Of a stretch of 64,000 nt of DNA, positions 1 through 12,650 are shown piece by piece. The stretch's first letter is position 1. Each line of letters opens with the position of its first letter. The translations under genes and the position numbers were made by a program. Origin of the DNA: Epiperipatus broadwayi (taxonomy: Eukaryota > Onychophora > Udeonychophora > Euonychophora > Peripatidae). Location: NCBI GenBank assembly GCA_028023455.1, contig JAQFVV010001058.1, positions 1 through 64,000 of the forward strand. The letters run 5' to 3'. The notes beneath the pieces are model-generated. The model had not been told where the DNA came from, did no database searches, and worked only from the letters and a program-made list of their open reading frames with translations.

Positions 1-199
1 GTTTTAGTTTCAATAATAATTTATTATTTCTAATGTATACAGTGATCTGTAATCATACAATTGGGGTTTACATTGTTGTTCTAACTATCTTGTTATTTCC
101 ATTTGGGTTCTGATGAGTCTATGTTGTCCAATATGATGTGAACATTAGATCTTTCACATATTTGTTATATGATTGTTAGCCCCCCCTTTTGCCGTGTTG

Positions 200-3100
200 T
201 TAGTTTGGCATAGTGTATAATGTCCAAGTGTCTTCAAATGTTTTCGATGATGCCAAGAGTTGGTCTCTCTTCTGGATTTTAATCATTGTTTTGGAAAAAA
301 CCTGTTTTATATTAGGTTGTGGGTGTTCCATGATTAGTTTACAAGGTGTAACCCATATGGCATAGTTCAAAAACACTGAGAGACGTATTATTGGATAGGT
401 TTTAGTATTGATACTATCTTTCAGAGATGAGATAAGTTGGAAATCTATCTTGGTGTTGGAGAGTATGATTTCTCGGATCACTCTGAATCCCATACATTGT
501 GAGAAAAGGTGTTCATGCAAATGCTGCAAGTAGGGTCTATGTTGTGACCACATTTGTAAAACAAAAAGTGATTAGTAGGTGATCTTTTAATGTTGTATTT
601 AATGAGGAAGTCTAGGTATTTGGCCTCTAGACTCCATCTTTTAAAGTTGGATACCAGTTTCTGATTATTGTAATAAAATGTGTTGATTATAGGATGTAAG
701 ATTGGATGGAGGATTGTGTATGCTTGCCATAATGATATTTTAGAATTGAAATGTGGAGTCATTTATTGGGCAGTGCTGTTTGATAAAGCTTGTGTTTCTA
801 GTGATCCATGTTTGTCTGTCTGGTCGGGGGCGGTCAGTGGGTGTTACCTTTTGAGGAAAGTTTTTTGGAGAATTGTGTTAAAACCATATGATGCTACCAA
901 GCTGTGTATGACATTGTGGATTTTTTGGTAAATCAATGCCTGAATGGAGTGGAGAGCAAGACCATTTAGCTTTCTTGGTCGCTGAGTGCCTTTGAGGCTG
1001 ATCGTGACCATTTTACCTTTCCGGAAAAGCCTTGAGCACAAGCCATTTATTTTATTTATGAAGCTTTTGTTGCATTTGATAAATGGAAGAAAGTATGCTA
1101 TTTTTGGCATCACATTCATGTTAATTAGTGCTACCTTGCCAGGGAGGGAAAGGTAGACTTGTGACAAGGAAGTGATGAATTTGTTTGTTGTTTCTAGGAT
1201 GTTATCCTGAATCTCTTTGGTCATTGCTGTAGTAGATTTGAATATGGAAACCCAAGATATCTCGGTGGCTTGGCAGAGAAGAGGGTGTTAATTTTCCTTC
1301 CTGAAACCATTTGCCAGGAGGCAGACTTGCTGGGGTTGAATTGCAGCCTGTATTTCTCAGTATAGTGACTTAATTTTGTTTGTAGCAAAGGAATATGTTT
1401 TTTTGATGGTAGGATGATCATTACATCATCCATGTAGACAAATGTGTTGAATTCTCTGCTTAAATTGGGTATAAGAAGACCTGGTAGATTTTTTTCCAAA
1501 TCCATCAGGAGAGGATTTATATATGCAAGGAAGCATAGGGCACTGAGGGGGAAACCCTGAGAGAGAGCTTGTGTCAGTTTAAATCCGAAGGTGATGTTAC
1601 CATCCATAGTGATAAAAATTTCCCTGCTGTATAGTAAATTGCTTATGATCTGGACAACAGCTGCAGGAACATCATACTCGGCCAAAATATTTAAGAGTAT
1701 GTCTATATGTACCGAGTCAAAGGCTGTAGCAATGTCCAGTTGAATAGCTATCGGCCCTGACTTCTGGTGGATTCTGACATAGTTAATGATGGAGATTATG
1801 TTGCCCATTGCATGTGCAGTAGAAGATCCCTTCTTGGCATATTGGTTGTTAGATATGTGCTTTAAGACATTTGGTTGGATGAGGTCTTTGATCACGGACT
1901 CTACAATTTTAATTAGCAGGGGTGTCATGGAAATAGGTCTGATGTTTGAGAGATCCATAACCTGATTTTTTTATAAATGGAACTAGCACCACTGGGTAAA
2001 GGTTAGGTATCACTCTATTACCAGTTGCTAGGTAATCCACCATCTTCTTCATTATGGGAATTGCAAATTGATTGAGGTGTACTCTTAGGAATTTGGGAAT
2101 CCCATGTAATCCAGGATGTACACCATCTGGAAGGGAAGATATTTTCTGTTGGAGTAGGTTTTCTGTGATCCCATGTGGTGCCTGTGGATCAACTTCAGAC
2201 CAGGATTTTGTGCCATTGAAGATTGCAGTTTGCATTCTTTGTCGGAAGTGTTCTTTTATTGTGTTCATCATAGGTGTTCCCAGTAAAGTTTTCTCATCTG
2301 CAATGATGGAGGTGGGAGTGGTTTTGTTATTTTCCCTCCAAGTGCCCATCTCAAGTAGCCTTTTGTCCAGTGATGTTGTTGTGATAAATAGCATTTGGCC
2401 CCTCTAATGGATAGGTATTCCGCCAGAGATTTTAGTCTTGAATGGTATAAGTTTTTAAGAGATATATATATCTTGTGTTTTGATAGGTTGACTTTGGAGC
2501 ATCTGAGACTGATTCTCTATTTGTAGGAGTCTCTGAAGAGGCCATTAGGGCCTTTGACTTTCATGATTCTCTATTTGTAGAAGATCTCTGAAGAGGCCAT
2601 TAGGGCCTTTGACTTTCATGTGGTGTGGGGTTTTAATATTGTAGTAGGATGCCTATAAATGAAAACCAGGCTTCTTCAGCTGGTCTTGAAAGGATGTTGA
2701 TTTTGTGAAAATATGATTCGGACACTATGGCCTCTGTCATGTTTGATTTTGTTACCATCTGCATGGTTTTGCGAAGATCCTCTGGGGTGAGGAGGCCAGC
2801 CATGGTTTCAAGAGTAACTACAAGGGCCATATGGTCCGAAAACAAAACCGGTAAAAGTTTTGCATTTAGATGAAAATGTAAATCTGGTGAATAATATAAT
2901 AGGTCTATTAGGGTTTAGTGGGATTTGGTGTAAAAGGAGTAGGATTCAGGAGGAAGGAATCCTTCCCCACACATCAAGTTTCTATTTATCAGTGGAAGAA
3001 ATTTTAGGTTAAAGCGACCATATGTGGTGTTAAAATCTCCCAATACAAGTAAGAGCCACAGTTTGTTGCTAAGGATAGCATTTAAATCTGAATGATTTTG

Positions 3101-3454
3101 TGATAGATAGGATTATTTGAAGTGTATATATAAGCTAGATTTTAGTAAACCCCAATGAATCTATTTCTAATAAGATTAAGTTGTTATCCAAATAGAGAAT
3201 ACAAGAATTTGTTTGGAGAAATTTTATATTAATTAATACTCCAACCTCCAGCTGCTGAATGTCCAAGCTGAAAATTTAGTGAAGCCCATAGTGGCAATTA
3301 ATATTTCTATTTAGTGTCCAGTGTTATTATGGAATTTGGTTCCCCCCATTGCAAGGATGTGGGGAGGTTAATGCTTATCAATTTCTAATTGCGTGAGCAC
3401 GGGCCAATGAGTTGGGGCCACTGACATTAATCCCTGAAATTTTATAGTTCATAA
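200..3454 (-). pseudogene. LINE ORF2 relic: endonuclease - reverse transcriptase - CCHC finger
   Basis: The likely start (3454, minus) reads MNYKISGINVSGPNSLARAH, like the N-terminus of an AP-type endonuclease. A GDFN motif follows near 3035 and FSDHMALVV near 2830, matching endonuclease motifs that hold catalytic Asn/Asp and His. The RT runs from about 2394 to 1221: NIRPISMTPLL, the first catalytic block QLDIATAFDSVH, QGFPLSALCF, then the YMDD catalytic box near 1430. A post-RT domain follows at 1224-844. The C-terminal finger (CSIC, then HEHLFSQC, about 550-490) is split between two frames. The product would have nicked DNA and reverse-transcribed the element RNA. At least four frameshifts or stops break it. 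Function is inferred from motifs only. Confidence 0.8.
2511..2619. repeat. 54 bp tandem duplication inside the LINE
   Basis: Two adjacent copies start at 2511 and 2565 and differ by a small indel (GTAGGAGTC versus GTAGAAGATC). They lie in the endonuclease-RT linker and are probably a post-insertion slippage event. Confidence 0.85.
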
Positions 3455-5989
3455 TATAGTGTCCCTGCCCCCCTAACTGGCCCCTGGTCTCGGGGAGAAT
3501 TTGGAAGTAAATGACTATAATTGGTTTCTTGATCTGATGCTTCTTCCAATGAGAGTTGATGTAGATTTGATTCCATGAGTACTGGAAGGTCCTCATTTCC
3601 CATATAATCTGGTAATTCCAAATAGGGATCATCTTCCATTGGTGCTGAATCAGTATCAGAGTGCTCAGAGGTTTTTCTTTTCTTTTTTTCCCATGACACT
3701 TTGTGTTTACTTTGTGATTCTTGTGAATCTGGTTTTAATGTAGGTAGTTGTGTTATAAACCCAGGGTTCATATCATCATCTGAGACTTGATTTATCCAGA
3801 ACATCCTGATTTCCATTTATTAATATTTGGTATAGCTTGTCATGTTAGCTCTACTTCTTGTGAAAGATCCTGATTCCAATGTCCAGATAAACCATCCTTT
3901 TCCCCCAGGTTTGGAGTTTTGGTGTGTGCTGGATTGAATTTTTCTTGGTTTATTGGTTTTACTACTTTCTTTTTGAGGATGTGGAGTTGTTGTATTTCTG
4001 TTTTGCTTTGTGACTTTCTAGGTGACTGGGTATTATTTATTTTTGTCTGTTTTGATTCTGGTGTCTGTTTCTTCTATTGGAAGTGATTTCAAGTCAGGAA
4101 GGATTGTCAAGCATTGATTCATAGCCCTTTTTCCCAATGTTGTACTGTTTATTGACTGAATATTATCTGTGTATTGGTTTGGGATGAGAGGATGTACTTG
4201 ATGTAGTTGTTTGTTTATCATTTCTATTTTTGGTTGTATGTGGAATTCCATTTTCAGTTTGTTGGGAAAGATTATCATCTTGATCTTTATCTGTAGATAT
4301 TATGTGGTCTGGTGTTACATCTGTGGGAGTTATGTCTATAGATTCGGTGTAGTTTGATGTTGTAGTCCTGTGTTTATCAGTGTGGTTTTCAATATTATTG
4401 TCTATTTTAGGTGACTGTTTGGTGTCTGTAGTTGTTGTTTCTATATTCTTTCCACTGCAGCAGTGGAACTTGCCTTTCTTTACTGATTACCCAGGTAGTG
4501 CAAGATACATGCCAAACAGTCTTTTTATAAAGTGTGTCTCTTTGTAAACAGTGAAAGCACTGAGGCCGCACTTCCCTGAATGTTAAGACCATTGGTGAAC
4601 CTCTTACATTAACTACAGTAGGGATGTCAGCAGAAGAAACGTTTTTTTTATGGCTGGTGAGAAGATTGCTGCATTTGATATTATGTTCCGTTCAAGATGG
4701 GGTCTGGAAGGGTTAAATTTTGATACAGTGCCGTAGGGAGTTGAGGATATTTTGGAGCTCTTGTTCAGTGAATCTTGTTAGGCAGTTTTTGATTTTCCCT
4801 TGTAGTATCATAGGTCTGTTCATTTCTACAGTGCAAAGTATTTTATTTCCCAGTATTTTAATATTGTTTTTAAATTGGAGCCTGTCTGCCCAGGTCTTAA
4901 ATTCTATTGCCACATATCTGTCATTAGGGTGTGTTAGTATTTGATAAATTCCCAACTCTGAATTATGTTGTTTAATTATGAAATATAAATGCTCCTTGGG
5001 GAATAAGTTTTCACATTACTGCTAATGATAAGTTTTCATTTAATTCTTAACTAGGATTAGAGTTTTATCATTGTAATAATTTTGGAAAGATTTATAGAGC
5101 ATGTTTGGAATAGTTTTTTTGAAATTATAGTTTATGTTTTGTTGCATTTCTTAACCAATAATATTATTATAATTTAATATCTTAATTGATTGGGGGTGTT
5201 GATTGTCTTCTGTTGTGATTTCTGCTTTCATATTCCGATATGCCTATAAGCATTTAATTAATATTGCTTTGACCGAGTTAGTCTCCGTGGTTTTAACGTA
5301 TTTGTTGATACTTAAAGCATTAGCATAGGATATAGATTTTTTGGAAGGGTTTGTATTTGTGAGTCTGTTTTGAAATGTTCCCGAGCGATGTAGATATTAA
5401 AGGTTCATCTGGTTTGGAAATTTTCATTTGTTGTGGATGGGGTTTTGGTGATTTTTTTTTTTATCTGTTATTTCGTTTTTTTCTCCCAAATTACTGTTGA
5501 CAGTCTCTGGTGTTACAGCAGCGAATTTGGTGACCTCCTGGCTTGATTTAAAAAATTTTAATTTCTTTCTTCAGATAGATCTTGCTGATATTTTCCCCTG
5601 TTTCAAATTATTCTGAGAGTGTTTAGCGGTTGTGGATGAATTGTGTTTATTTACTTCTCCTAAAAGAAGGAGGTTTGGGAAAAAGCGGTGAGTGTTGTTA
5701 CTGTTTTCATATGTATTATTGTAATATTCGCTGTTATTTAGCCCGATGGGAAACCAATGCTATTGCATACAACTGTCGAAGTTTAACGCATAATTTCTTG
5801 CATTTTAATGTTGTCAGTAATTATTTGGTGCTTAGTATTGCTAATGGGAAGGTTTTTGATCTCAGATGGAGCCTGAGATTTGTTATTATAGCTATGAAGA
5901 TTTCGGTCATCGTTTCCGTTGAATGACTGAGTGTGACATTTTAAGCTTGAATTGCTATGTATATTATCTATATCATTGTCACACTCCAT
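3440..5989 (-). pseudogene. LINE ORF1 relic (Gag-like, RNA-binding)
   Basis: Several minus-strand fragments lie upstream of ORF2. Around 4955-4713 is an 80-residue piece with an RRM-like strand (RYVAIEFKTWADRLQF), typical of LINE ORF1 proteins. Around 4590-4500 is a decayed zinc knuckle, in which CFHC is followed by a displaced Cys and the expected His is lost. A hydrophilic, acid-rich tail at 3816-3442 precedes the ORF2 start. The most upstream fragment (5989-5783) begins with Met and is Asn/Ser-rich, so it may be the original N-terminus. The role (packaging element RNA) is from the family, not shown here. Boundaries are approximate. Confidence 0.55.
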
Positions 5990-7062
5990 TTTTAAATATA
6001 TAAAACTTCTCTTACCTTGTATTTAGGGGTTTGGAATGGGGTTTGATACCCCCTTTCCTGCTGATTTCAATTTTTGAGGAGAGCTATTGTTCACATTGTT
6101 TGCTGTTTAAGAACCGGAAGCGATATATATCATTGTTTTTAAGTATAGATATACTCATGTTTTTCCATATAAACAAAATGTTTGTGATAGTTAATTCATG
6201 TGTTGTACAAATTTTAAATAATAACAAACCATTAGAATATTTGAAAAATATTAATGTTTAATTTATACAAAAAATATCAAAAGTAACCAAATATTACTGA
6301 CAGAAAATGCTTTCACATTGCTCCTGTTTGACATCAGTAAATATTCAATTGATTAATTTTCTGATAAGCTGCTACATTAAAATAAAGTCTAAATGTGTTT
6401 TATACTTATTTAAAAATAAATATTTAAATAGTTAAAAACACCTATTAAAACAGATTACATATAAATTTATTATTTGTTTTCAAGATATAATTCAAATTCA
6501 ATGCATCTATTGTGCAATAACATATTTTTATCTGTCCATAATATGGATATAATTTCTCTTTTTATTTGACTGTTTTTTAATTACCTGTATGTCTTCATAT
6601 GTAGATATTATAATTAAAATTAATAAATAGAGCAAAACCTTTACATGAAACATTCAGAATGATTTTTTTTTTTTATTAAAGCATAAATTATTAGTGGCAA
6701 TATCAATGAATGGCATATATAAAAATCACATATAACAGTAAACATGTTTTTTAAATTTTATTTTATCAATTAACCTAATATTTACTCCCCTTGTGTTAAA
6801 TCATTTGAAATAATAACACCTTTTGCTAAATAATATTCAAATATTTAAAATAAAATGCCCCAAAATATTTAAGATATTTATATTTAAATTTGAATTGATG
6901 TTTCATTAATATAATTTGATGTAGAATATTATAAGAGAAAGTGATATTATTTTTAACACATGTAATTAGAAAATATATCACACAAATAATTAATTTTATT
7001 TTAATATTACAGTTAGTGAAAAAATTGTATCGAAAATGTTTTACACTAATAAAATCACTTAC
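5990..7062. other. AT-rich stretch without recognised gene
   Basis: Very AT-rich sequence between the LINE 5' end and the Sushi-like exon. I see no open frame with protein character, no inverted repeat and no RNA gene. It would be the downstream intron flank of the minus-strand exon at 7063. Confidence 0.5.
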
Positions 7063-7293
7063 GTGCTGTGGTTAAGGGTAATGGGCAAGTGACAGAAGAA
7101 ACTGGGATCCATCTTTCATCCATACACATATAAGTAGCATTATCTTTTGATAAATTACAAAGGACAGTCATCTCAGTAAAAATAGTCACTATATCACCCA
7201 CTGAAACATTCTGTTGTTCCAAATAGTCTGTCGTGTTATAAAACCAACTTTCTATGTAGCCATATGGTGCATAATCAGCAATAAGAAGACATG
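7063..7293 (-). CDS. Host exon encoding a Sushi/CCP-like domain
   Basis: The minus strand shows an acceptor (TAATTAG, preceding 7293), 231 open bases and a strong donor (GTAAGTGATT, following 7063). Both borders are phase 1, the usual phase for extracellular modules. The 76 full codons start with Cys, followed by LLIADYAPYGYIESWF, then VLC, YMC, an intervening Trp (ERWIP) and SVTCP. Four cysteines with a Trp between the third and fourth is the Sushi (CCP) pattern, a small disulfide-linked module of complement regulators, adhesion proteins and receptors. The domain is a little longer than the usual 60 residues. Two NxS/T glycosylation sites flank Cys2. The rest of the gene is not visible nearby. 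Confidence 0.7.
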
Positions 7294-8478
7294 CTAATTA
7301 AAATTATAAATACCATATATGATAAAATAGAAAATCATATTAAAATAGAAGACAAAAAGCAAATTTATACTAAAATTCTCTTATGATCATGGTTTCATTT
7401 ATTAACAAATAGATCTTCTCAAGAGAAATGTGATAAGATACAGATGACACACACATATATAAAATAAAAATAGTTTTTCTAGGTATTTGAATATTAGTCC
7501 TGCTATATATGGGAGATGGAACACCTTTTCACATCCACAATAAATGTGTAACTATGCAATCTTATCAAATTTAAATGAAATAAACCCTGTGATGTTATCT
7601 GATCTCATATAAAAATGTGCTTCTTTATCAAAATGTGTTTTTTTGATATTTCAACATTTTCAGTTATTGTCCAGATTTCTTTCTGATAACAGCCATTACA
7701 TTTTTGATCTTCAATTGCATTTTTGATTTCAATTATGTTTTTCTTTGTGAAAATGATGACAATTTGGAAGCAAAAGGACATCAAGGTAACCCTTCAACTC
7801 ATATCTGGCAGAATTTATGGGGCATAGATTTCCACCAGAATGAAATACTAATAAAACTGTTGTAATTTATATTTATTTTTGTGCATTTTTTTTTGTTCTT
7901 TTTTTTAAAATTATATTCATTTATTAGCATTTCTATGGAAAATCTCATTTATCCAATGCACTGCACAATCTCAAGTTCAGTAAAACTTCATTTGGGGGGA
8001 GGCCAATTTTCAGTTGAGATCTCCATTTTGTATGATAAAAGTAAATGCCAAATTACTTGTTTCAATATGGCAATTCCAACTATATATTAGATGATAAGTA
8101 GTGTCTATGTTTATTTAATATCCTTTTTTAAATAATATGTAAAAAAAATAATAATTTAATGATTGTTTTATCCACATTTAAAGTAATATTCAGGAATTAC
8201 ATAATGGCATCATTTATTTTACATTTTTTTTTTGGGGGGGGGGTGACAAGAATATGTACTTTTTGAAATTGCAAGTCAATTTTTTTTGTACATAAAATGT
8301 TATTTTAAATATCAATTTACATATTGTTATAAATTTTAAAGTTTTTAGTATGAAAGTCATACATATTTCTGTATGGCAAATCAAAAATTTTTTTAAATGG
8401 TCTTTTTTTAATATCCAGTTCTTACTCAAAATCATACATATCTTTATTATTTTTTTCTAACTTTTAGTTATGTGTGAA

Positions 8479-8688
8479 GTCCTGCAGAATGGAGCATGTA
8501 TTAGATCTGCTGTACCTTTTCACATTTATATCAATCTGCTGATAAATTTTGTAAATCTTGCACAAATATCATGTACAAGATCTGTGTACACATTATTTTG
8601 GGCGATCACAAGATTACAAAGTTACCAACAGATTGATACAAATGTAAAAAAATGCAGTAGGTCTAATACCCTCTTCATGTTGCAGAAC
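8479..8688. mobile_element. Foldback MITE, copy 1 (family GTCCTG...CAGGAC)
   Basis: The ends GTCCTGCAGAATGGAGC and GTTGCAGAAC are inverted. Inside, the left half TCACATTTATATCAATCTG pairs with CAGATTGATACAAATGT. Copies 2 (9780-10042) and 3 (18903-19155) share the same architecture. It is flanked by TATTAG/CTAATA-type sequence in several copies. Confidence 0.75.
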
Positions 8689-8829
8689 TAATACTCAAGC
8701 ATCCTTTGTTATAAATAACTTCAAAAACATTTATCAAAGAATGTCTTTTTGAAATTTAGCACCTCTGATTTAAAAAAAAGTTATCATCGGAGTTCTTTTG
8801 ATTTTTTTTTAATTTAGTTTTTCCATAAA

Positions 8830-9215
8830 AGATAACCTCTGCATTGTCAAATAGTGTTCTATGATTTATATTCAGTTCATTAATATGTAAATCTCAGTTA
8901 TGATGGTATCTGTTATTAACTTTATTCTTGTGAACTTTAATTCTTTCATTAATACTTAATTTACCTTGACCTTTATAAATTTTATATTTGTAAAAAATCT
9001 TATAAACTATACCAGGAATACATTTGTCATCATTATAGTTTGGGATTCGTTGCAGTTGTTATAAAATTTACATACGTCAAAGTAAATTAAGTCTTAATGA
9101 AACATTTAATGTTCACAAGAATAGAGTTGAAAACAGATATCATAGCTTTGTATTGTCATGAACTGAATACAAGTCATGAAATATTATTTGACAATGCAGG
9201 TTATTGTTTTTAAAA
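8830..9215. mobile_element. Central foldback unit of the palindrome
   Basis: The arms 8830-8990 and 9065-9215 are inverted copies, for example ACCTCTGCATTGTCAAATA against TATTTGACAATGCAGGTT, and TTCTTGTGAAC against GTTCACAAGAA. The loop is about 75 bases. No coding potential. Confidence 0.75.
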
Positions 9216-9779
9216 AAAAATTAAGTAAAAAGATCAATCAAAAAAACTGACAATCTTCTTGGGTCTGAAGTGATCAATTTCATGAAAACATCCTTTTATA
9301 TTAAAGGTGAGTAGTTGTTGAAGTGATTAATAAGGCTATTTTTGTTTCATATATAAAAACACCCCCCAAATAAATATACACATTAAAGAGTTTCATCCCC
9401 TAAATTTTAAGTCCAAATTAAATTCTATTAATCATTTTTTTCAAAAACCAAAAAATATAAAATATCAATTGATGTTCTTTTTTTATTTAACATATATTAC
9501 ACACACATCCACACACTACATTTCATTCTTTTATTTCTTGGGCAAAAGCAAATTTTCTATTAATTAAATCAATTATTAATAGTTTTTACTACAAATGCTA
9601 TGATTTATTTTATAAGTTGTATTGGTACTTATGTATTGTTCCTTAGCTCTCTTTGCCTGTTGTTTTTCATTAATTACTCATGTTCAGGGGCATAGAAGGA
9701 TTTGTGTTTTTTCTCAAAATTGTTTTATCGAATGTGTTACTTGATAAGTATAAAAAATATTAAGGGTACTTGAGTATTA

Positions 9780-10042
9780 GTCCTGAAACATGGAGCAAGT
9801 ATTAGACATACTGTGCTTTTTCACATTCATATCAATCTGCTGATAACTTTGTAATCATGTGATCTGACCAAAATAATGTGTACACAGATCTTGTACATGA
9901 TATTTTTCACAAGATTCACAAAAAAGTAACATGTACATAGATATTGTACATAATATTTTTGCAAGATTTACAAAGTTATCAGCAGGTTGATGCGAATGTG
10001 AAAAGGTAAAGCAGATCTAATACATGCTCTGTGCTGTAGGAC
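9780..10042. mobile_element. Foldback MITE, copy 2
   Basis: Begins GTCCTGAAACATGGAGC and ends GCTCTGTGCTGTAGGAC. Internal arms TATCAATCTGCTGATAAC and GTTATCAGCAGGTTGATG pair. It sits at the mirror position of copy 1 in the palindrome and is flanked by TGAGTATTA / TAAAAACA. Confidence 0.8.
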
Positions 10043-10996
10043 TAAAAACAATACTTTCACACACAACTAAATGTATAAAAAATTATAAAGTAATGTATGA
10101 TTTTGACTAAGAACCGGATATTAAAAAAAGACCATTTAAAAAAATTTTGATTTGTCATACACAAATATATATTGAATCATTTTACACACAAAAAAATTGA
10201 TTTGCAATCCTAAAAAGTACATATTTTTGGTCCCTCAAAAATATGGAAAATAAATGATGCCATTATACAACTCCTGAATGTTATTTTAAATATGAACAAA
10301 ACAATCACAAAATTATATTTTTTTACATATTATTTAAAAAACATTAAATATACACAGAATCTATTTACCATCTAAAATATAACAGAAATTGTCACATTGA
10401 AACAAACAACTTGATATTTACTTTTACCAGAGAAAATGGAGATCTCAACTGAAAATTCCCCTCCCCCACTCAAAATGGAGTTTTGTTGAACACACAATTA
10501 TGGAGTATACTGGCTAAATAAGATTTTCCACAGAAATGCTAAGAAATAAATATATTTTTAAAAAAAAAAACAAAAAAAATGTAAAAAGACAAATAAATGT
10601 AAATTATAACAGTTTTATTTGTTTTTCATCCTGGTAGAAAATTTTTTTTTTGTTCAGCATGCAAATGAATGCATCACCATTTTTGTGAAATCTATATCCC
10701 CCTAAATTCCATTAGATAGGTGTTGAAGTGTTGCCTTAATGTCCCTTGCTGCTTTCAAATTGTCATCATTTTGTTCTGTTCACACAATAGCTATTGTCAA
10801 AAAGAAATCTGAACAATAACTGAAAATGTCAAAATATAAAAAAAACACATTTTGATAAAGAATACATTTTTACACAAGATCAGATATCACAGGTTTTACT
10901 TCATTTAAATTCGATGTAATTGCAAGATTACACATTTATTGGAGATGTGAAAAGGCATTCCACCTTTTTTCTGTAGCGTGACTAATACTCAAATAC

Positions 10997-11545
10997 CATA
11001 TTAAGAAATCGATTATAAATTCATTTTAACTTAAAAAAATAATTGGTCTTTTTTATGTTTATTATAATGTACAAACACAGTGTGAACATAATGTTTACAG
11101 TGTCATTTGTTCAAGCTGTTGGTTAATTATTTTTTCTAACCCTTTGCAAAAATACTTAAACTTTGGTATTTATCAGTGACAGAGTGTTTTCAAAATTACG
11201 GAATAATAATGTCTGGCAAAAAGTCTGTGCTAATGAACATGATATGACACATTATGTGCAAATGGAAATAATGGCAGTGTAATCTCAAAACATGATTAAA
11301 GAGCGTATTTTGTATATTATAGTTATATTAAATTTTGTTTAATTATAATTGTTGGAGTTTTGTGTAATTTATTGTGCTTTTATAATCATCTTAAAAAAAA
11401 TTCAACAAAATATTTAATACGATAATCATAAAAAAAACTATCTATACTGTTTAAAACAATATGATTGAAAATGAATAATTAATCAAAAATGCCTGATAAA
11501 AAGATTGCAGGAACACTACATAAATACCAGTATATTTTATACATA
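10997..11545. other. AT-rich spacer
   Basis: No open frame of protein character and no recognisable repeat. It separates the palindrome from the direct repeats at 11546. Confidence 0.4.
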
Positions 11546-12002
11546 ATTCTAAAATCATATATATTAGAATTTTATAAAAAAAGTTGCTAAGAATAATCGT
11601 ACTAAAGCATTATTTAATTACAAGAAGAAATTCGAGTTTTATTTTCCCCATATTAACTGAGTCCATAATTATTTCAAAAATGCATATTTTTTCTTTAACT
11701 TATATTTAATTGCAGTGGAATACATTTTTATTAAATAAATAATTATTAATAAGTTTTATTACAGATGTCTTGTTTCTGCTTAATAGTTTTATTTACCCAT
11801 ACTTAATAATAAAATCATATCTATTAGAATCTTATAAAAGAGTTACCAAAATGCTCATAATAAACTACTGTTTAGTTATTAAGAGAAATTGGAGTTCTAT
11901 TTTCCACCATATTAAATAAATCTGTAACTATGTCATAAAATGCAGTTTTTTCTTTAATATATATTTAATTTCAGAAGAGTAAATTTATTGTTAATTAAAT
12001 AA
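11546..12002. repeat. Direct duplication, period about 255 bp
   Basis: 11546-11755 and 11807-12002 are parallel diverged copies. Shared blocks are AAAATCATATNTATTAGAAT, TTTTTTCTTTAAYTTATATT and a common TTAATTAAATAA-like end. A weaker third copy may exist at 9540-9600. Confidence 0.65.
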
Positions 12003-12170
12003 GGTACTTATGTATTAGTCTCTGAAATGTATTAGATCTGTTGCACCTTTTCACATCTGTGATAAATGTATGACATGGCAATTAGGTCAAATAAATCGAA
12101 GGAAACCCTGCTATGTTGTTATCTGATCTCATATCAAAACATGTTTCTTATCTGATCTTGATTTTTTTCA
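12003..12170. repeat. Partial copy of the palindrome arm (left part)
   Basis: GGTACTTATGTATTAGTC, CACCTTTTCACATCTG and TGTTATCTGATCTCATAT follow the same order as the left arm from 7482. Homology stops at the TIR element that begins at 12171. Confidence 0.75.
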
Positions 12171-12207
12171 GTTGTTTTATAATAGCATGTTGAAACCACC
12201 GGAGGGC

Positions 12208-12395
12208 GTTATTTCTATGATAGTGCACAGAAATATGCTGTTTAGGCGGTCTCCGCTATCGAATGTTCTATTTCTAATGCATAAGCCTAGAAATAGTCCA
12301 TTGTACGAGGTGGCTGTGTCTATTTCTATGCTAATGTACAGAAACATGACATTTAATCTGCTGCAGAAGCTATCGTGTCAGCTTGCAGCTCAGAT
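12208..12395. repeat. Three ~60 bp repeats with ATTTCT...AGAAAT hairpins
   Basis: ATTTCT followed 12-13 bases later by AGAAAT or AGAAAC recurs at about 12210, 12269 and 12332. The first and third units also share GCTATCG with TGT shortly after it. Each could form a short stem-loop. The role is unknown. Confidence 0.5.
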
Positions 12396-12603
12396 TTGGG
12401 GTAAGCATTTTTGATGTGCGATCACATTTCACTTTTGGCTACAGTATTGTGTGAGGGTGGCTGGAATTCTGATTGTCAAAACTATTTTAATATTCATTAA
12501 GACCATCTTCCCCCTATTTCCCATGTTTTAGGAATGTCTACTAACAATTATGAGCATAGTCTCATGCCTCCCTAGCCCACATTTCCTGCTCAAAAAATTC
12601 GGT

Positions 12604-12650
12604 AAGTGTAGGTGCAAGCGTGATTCGGATCAAATCACGCTCTAAGTCAT
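12604..12650. other. Perfect 8 bp hairpin GCGTGATT/AATCACGC
   Basis: GCGTGATT, a 7-base loop, then AATCACGC, inside the TIR element. It is GC-richer than the neighbourhood. It could be a structural feature of the element, but no terminator or RNA gene is recognised. Confidence 0.4.

Larger units (their letters stand above)
190..5989 (-). mobile_element. Decayed two-ORF LINE with AP endonuclease, RT and C-terminal zinc finger
   Basis: Read on the minus strand, the remnants come in LINE order: an ORF1 (Gag-like, from about 5989), then an ORF2 starting near 3454 with endonuclease, reverse transcriptase and a Cys/His finger ending at 200. The total of about 5.8 kb is a normal full length for a two-ORF element. 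The RT-distal part (LSLPGKVALINMNVMPK, then a KLNGLAL block) and the terminal CCHC finger resemble the L1/Tx1 type. The I/Jockey groups cannot be excluded. Frameshifts and stops throughout make it inactive. The poly(A) or tail end, below position 190, is not clear. Confidence 0.8.
7482..10996. repeat. 3.5 kb near-palindrome (giant foldback element)
   Basis: The left arm starts GGTATTTGAATATTAGTC and the right arm ends with its complement (GACTAATACTCAAATACC form). Matching blocks pair inward: 7482-7700 with 10780-10996, 7900-8100 with 10370-10550, 8210-8460 with 10060-10260. Next come two 0.2-0.27 kb foldbacks, and finally a central foldback at 8830-9215. The arms differ by many substitutions and indels, so this is real rather than an assembly mirror. 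There is no transposase. The right half carries about 400 extra bases (9220-9770). I infer a non-autonomous foldback transposon. Confidence 0.8.

Noticed and set aside
109-150. CTGATGAGTC, a hammerhead-like core
   Set aside because: No GAAA at a suitable distance and no pairing for stem II.
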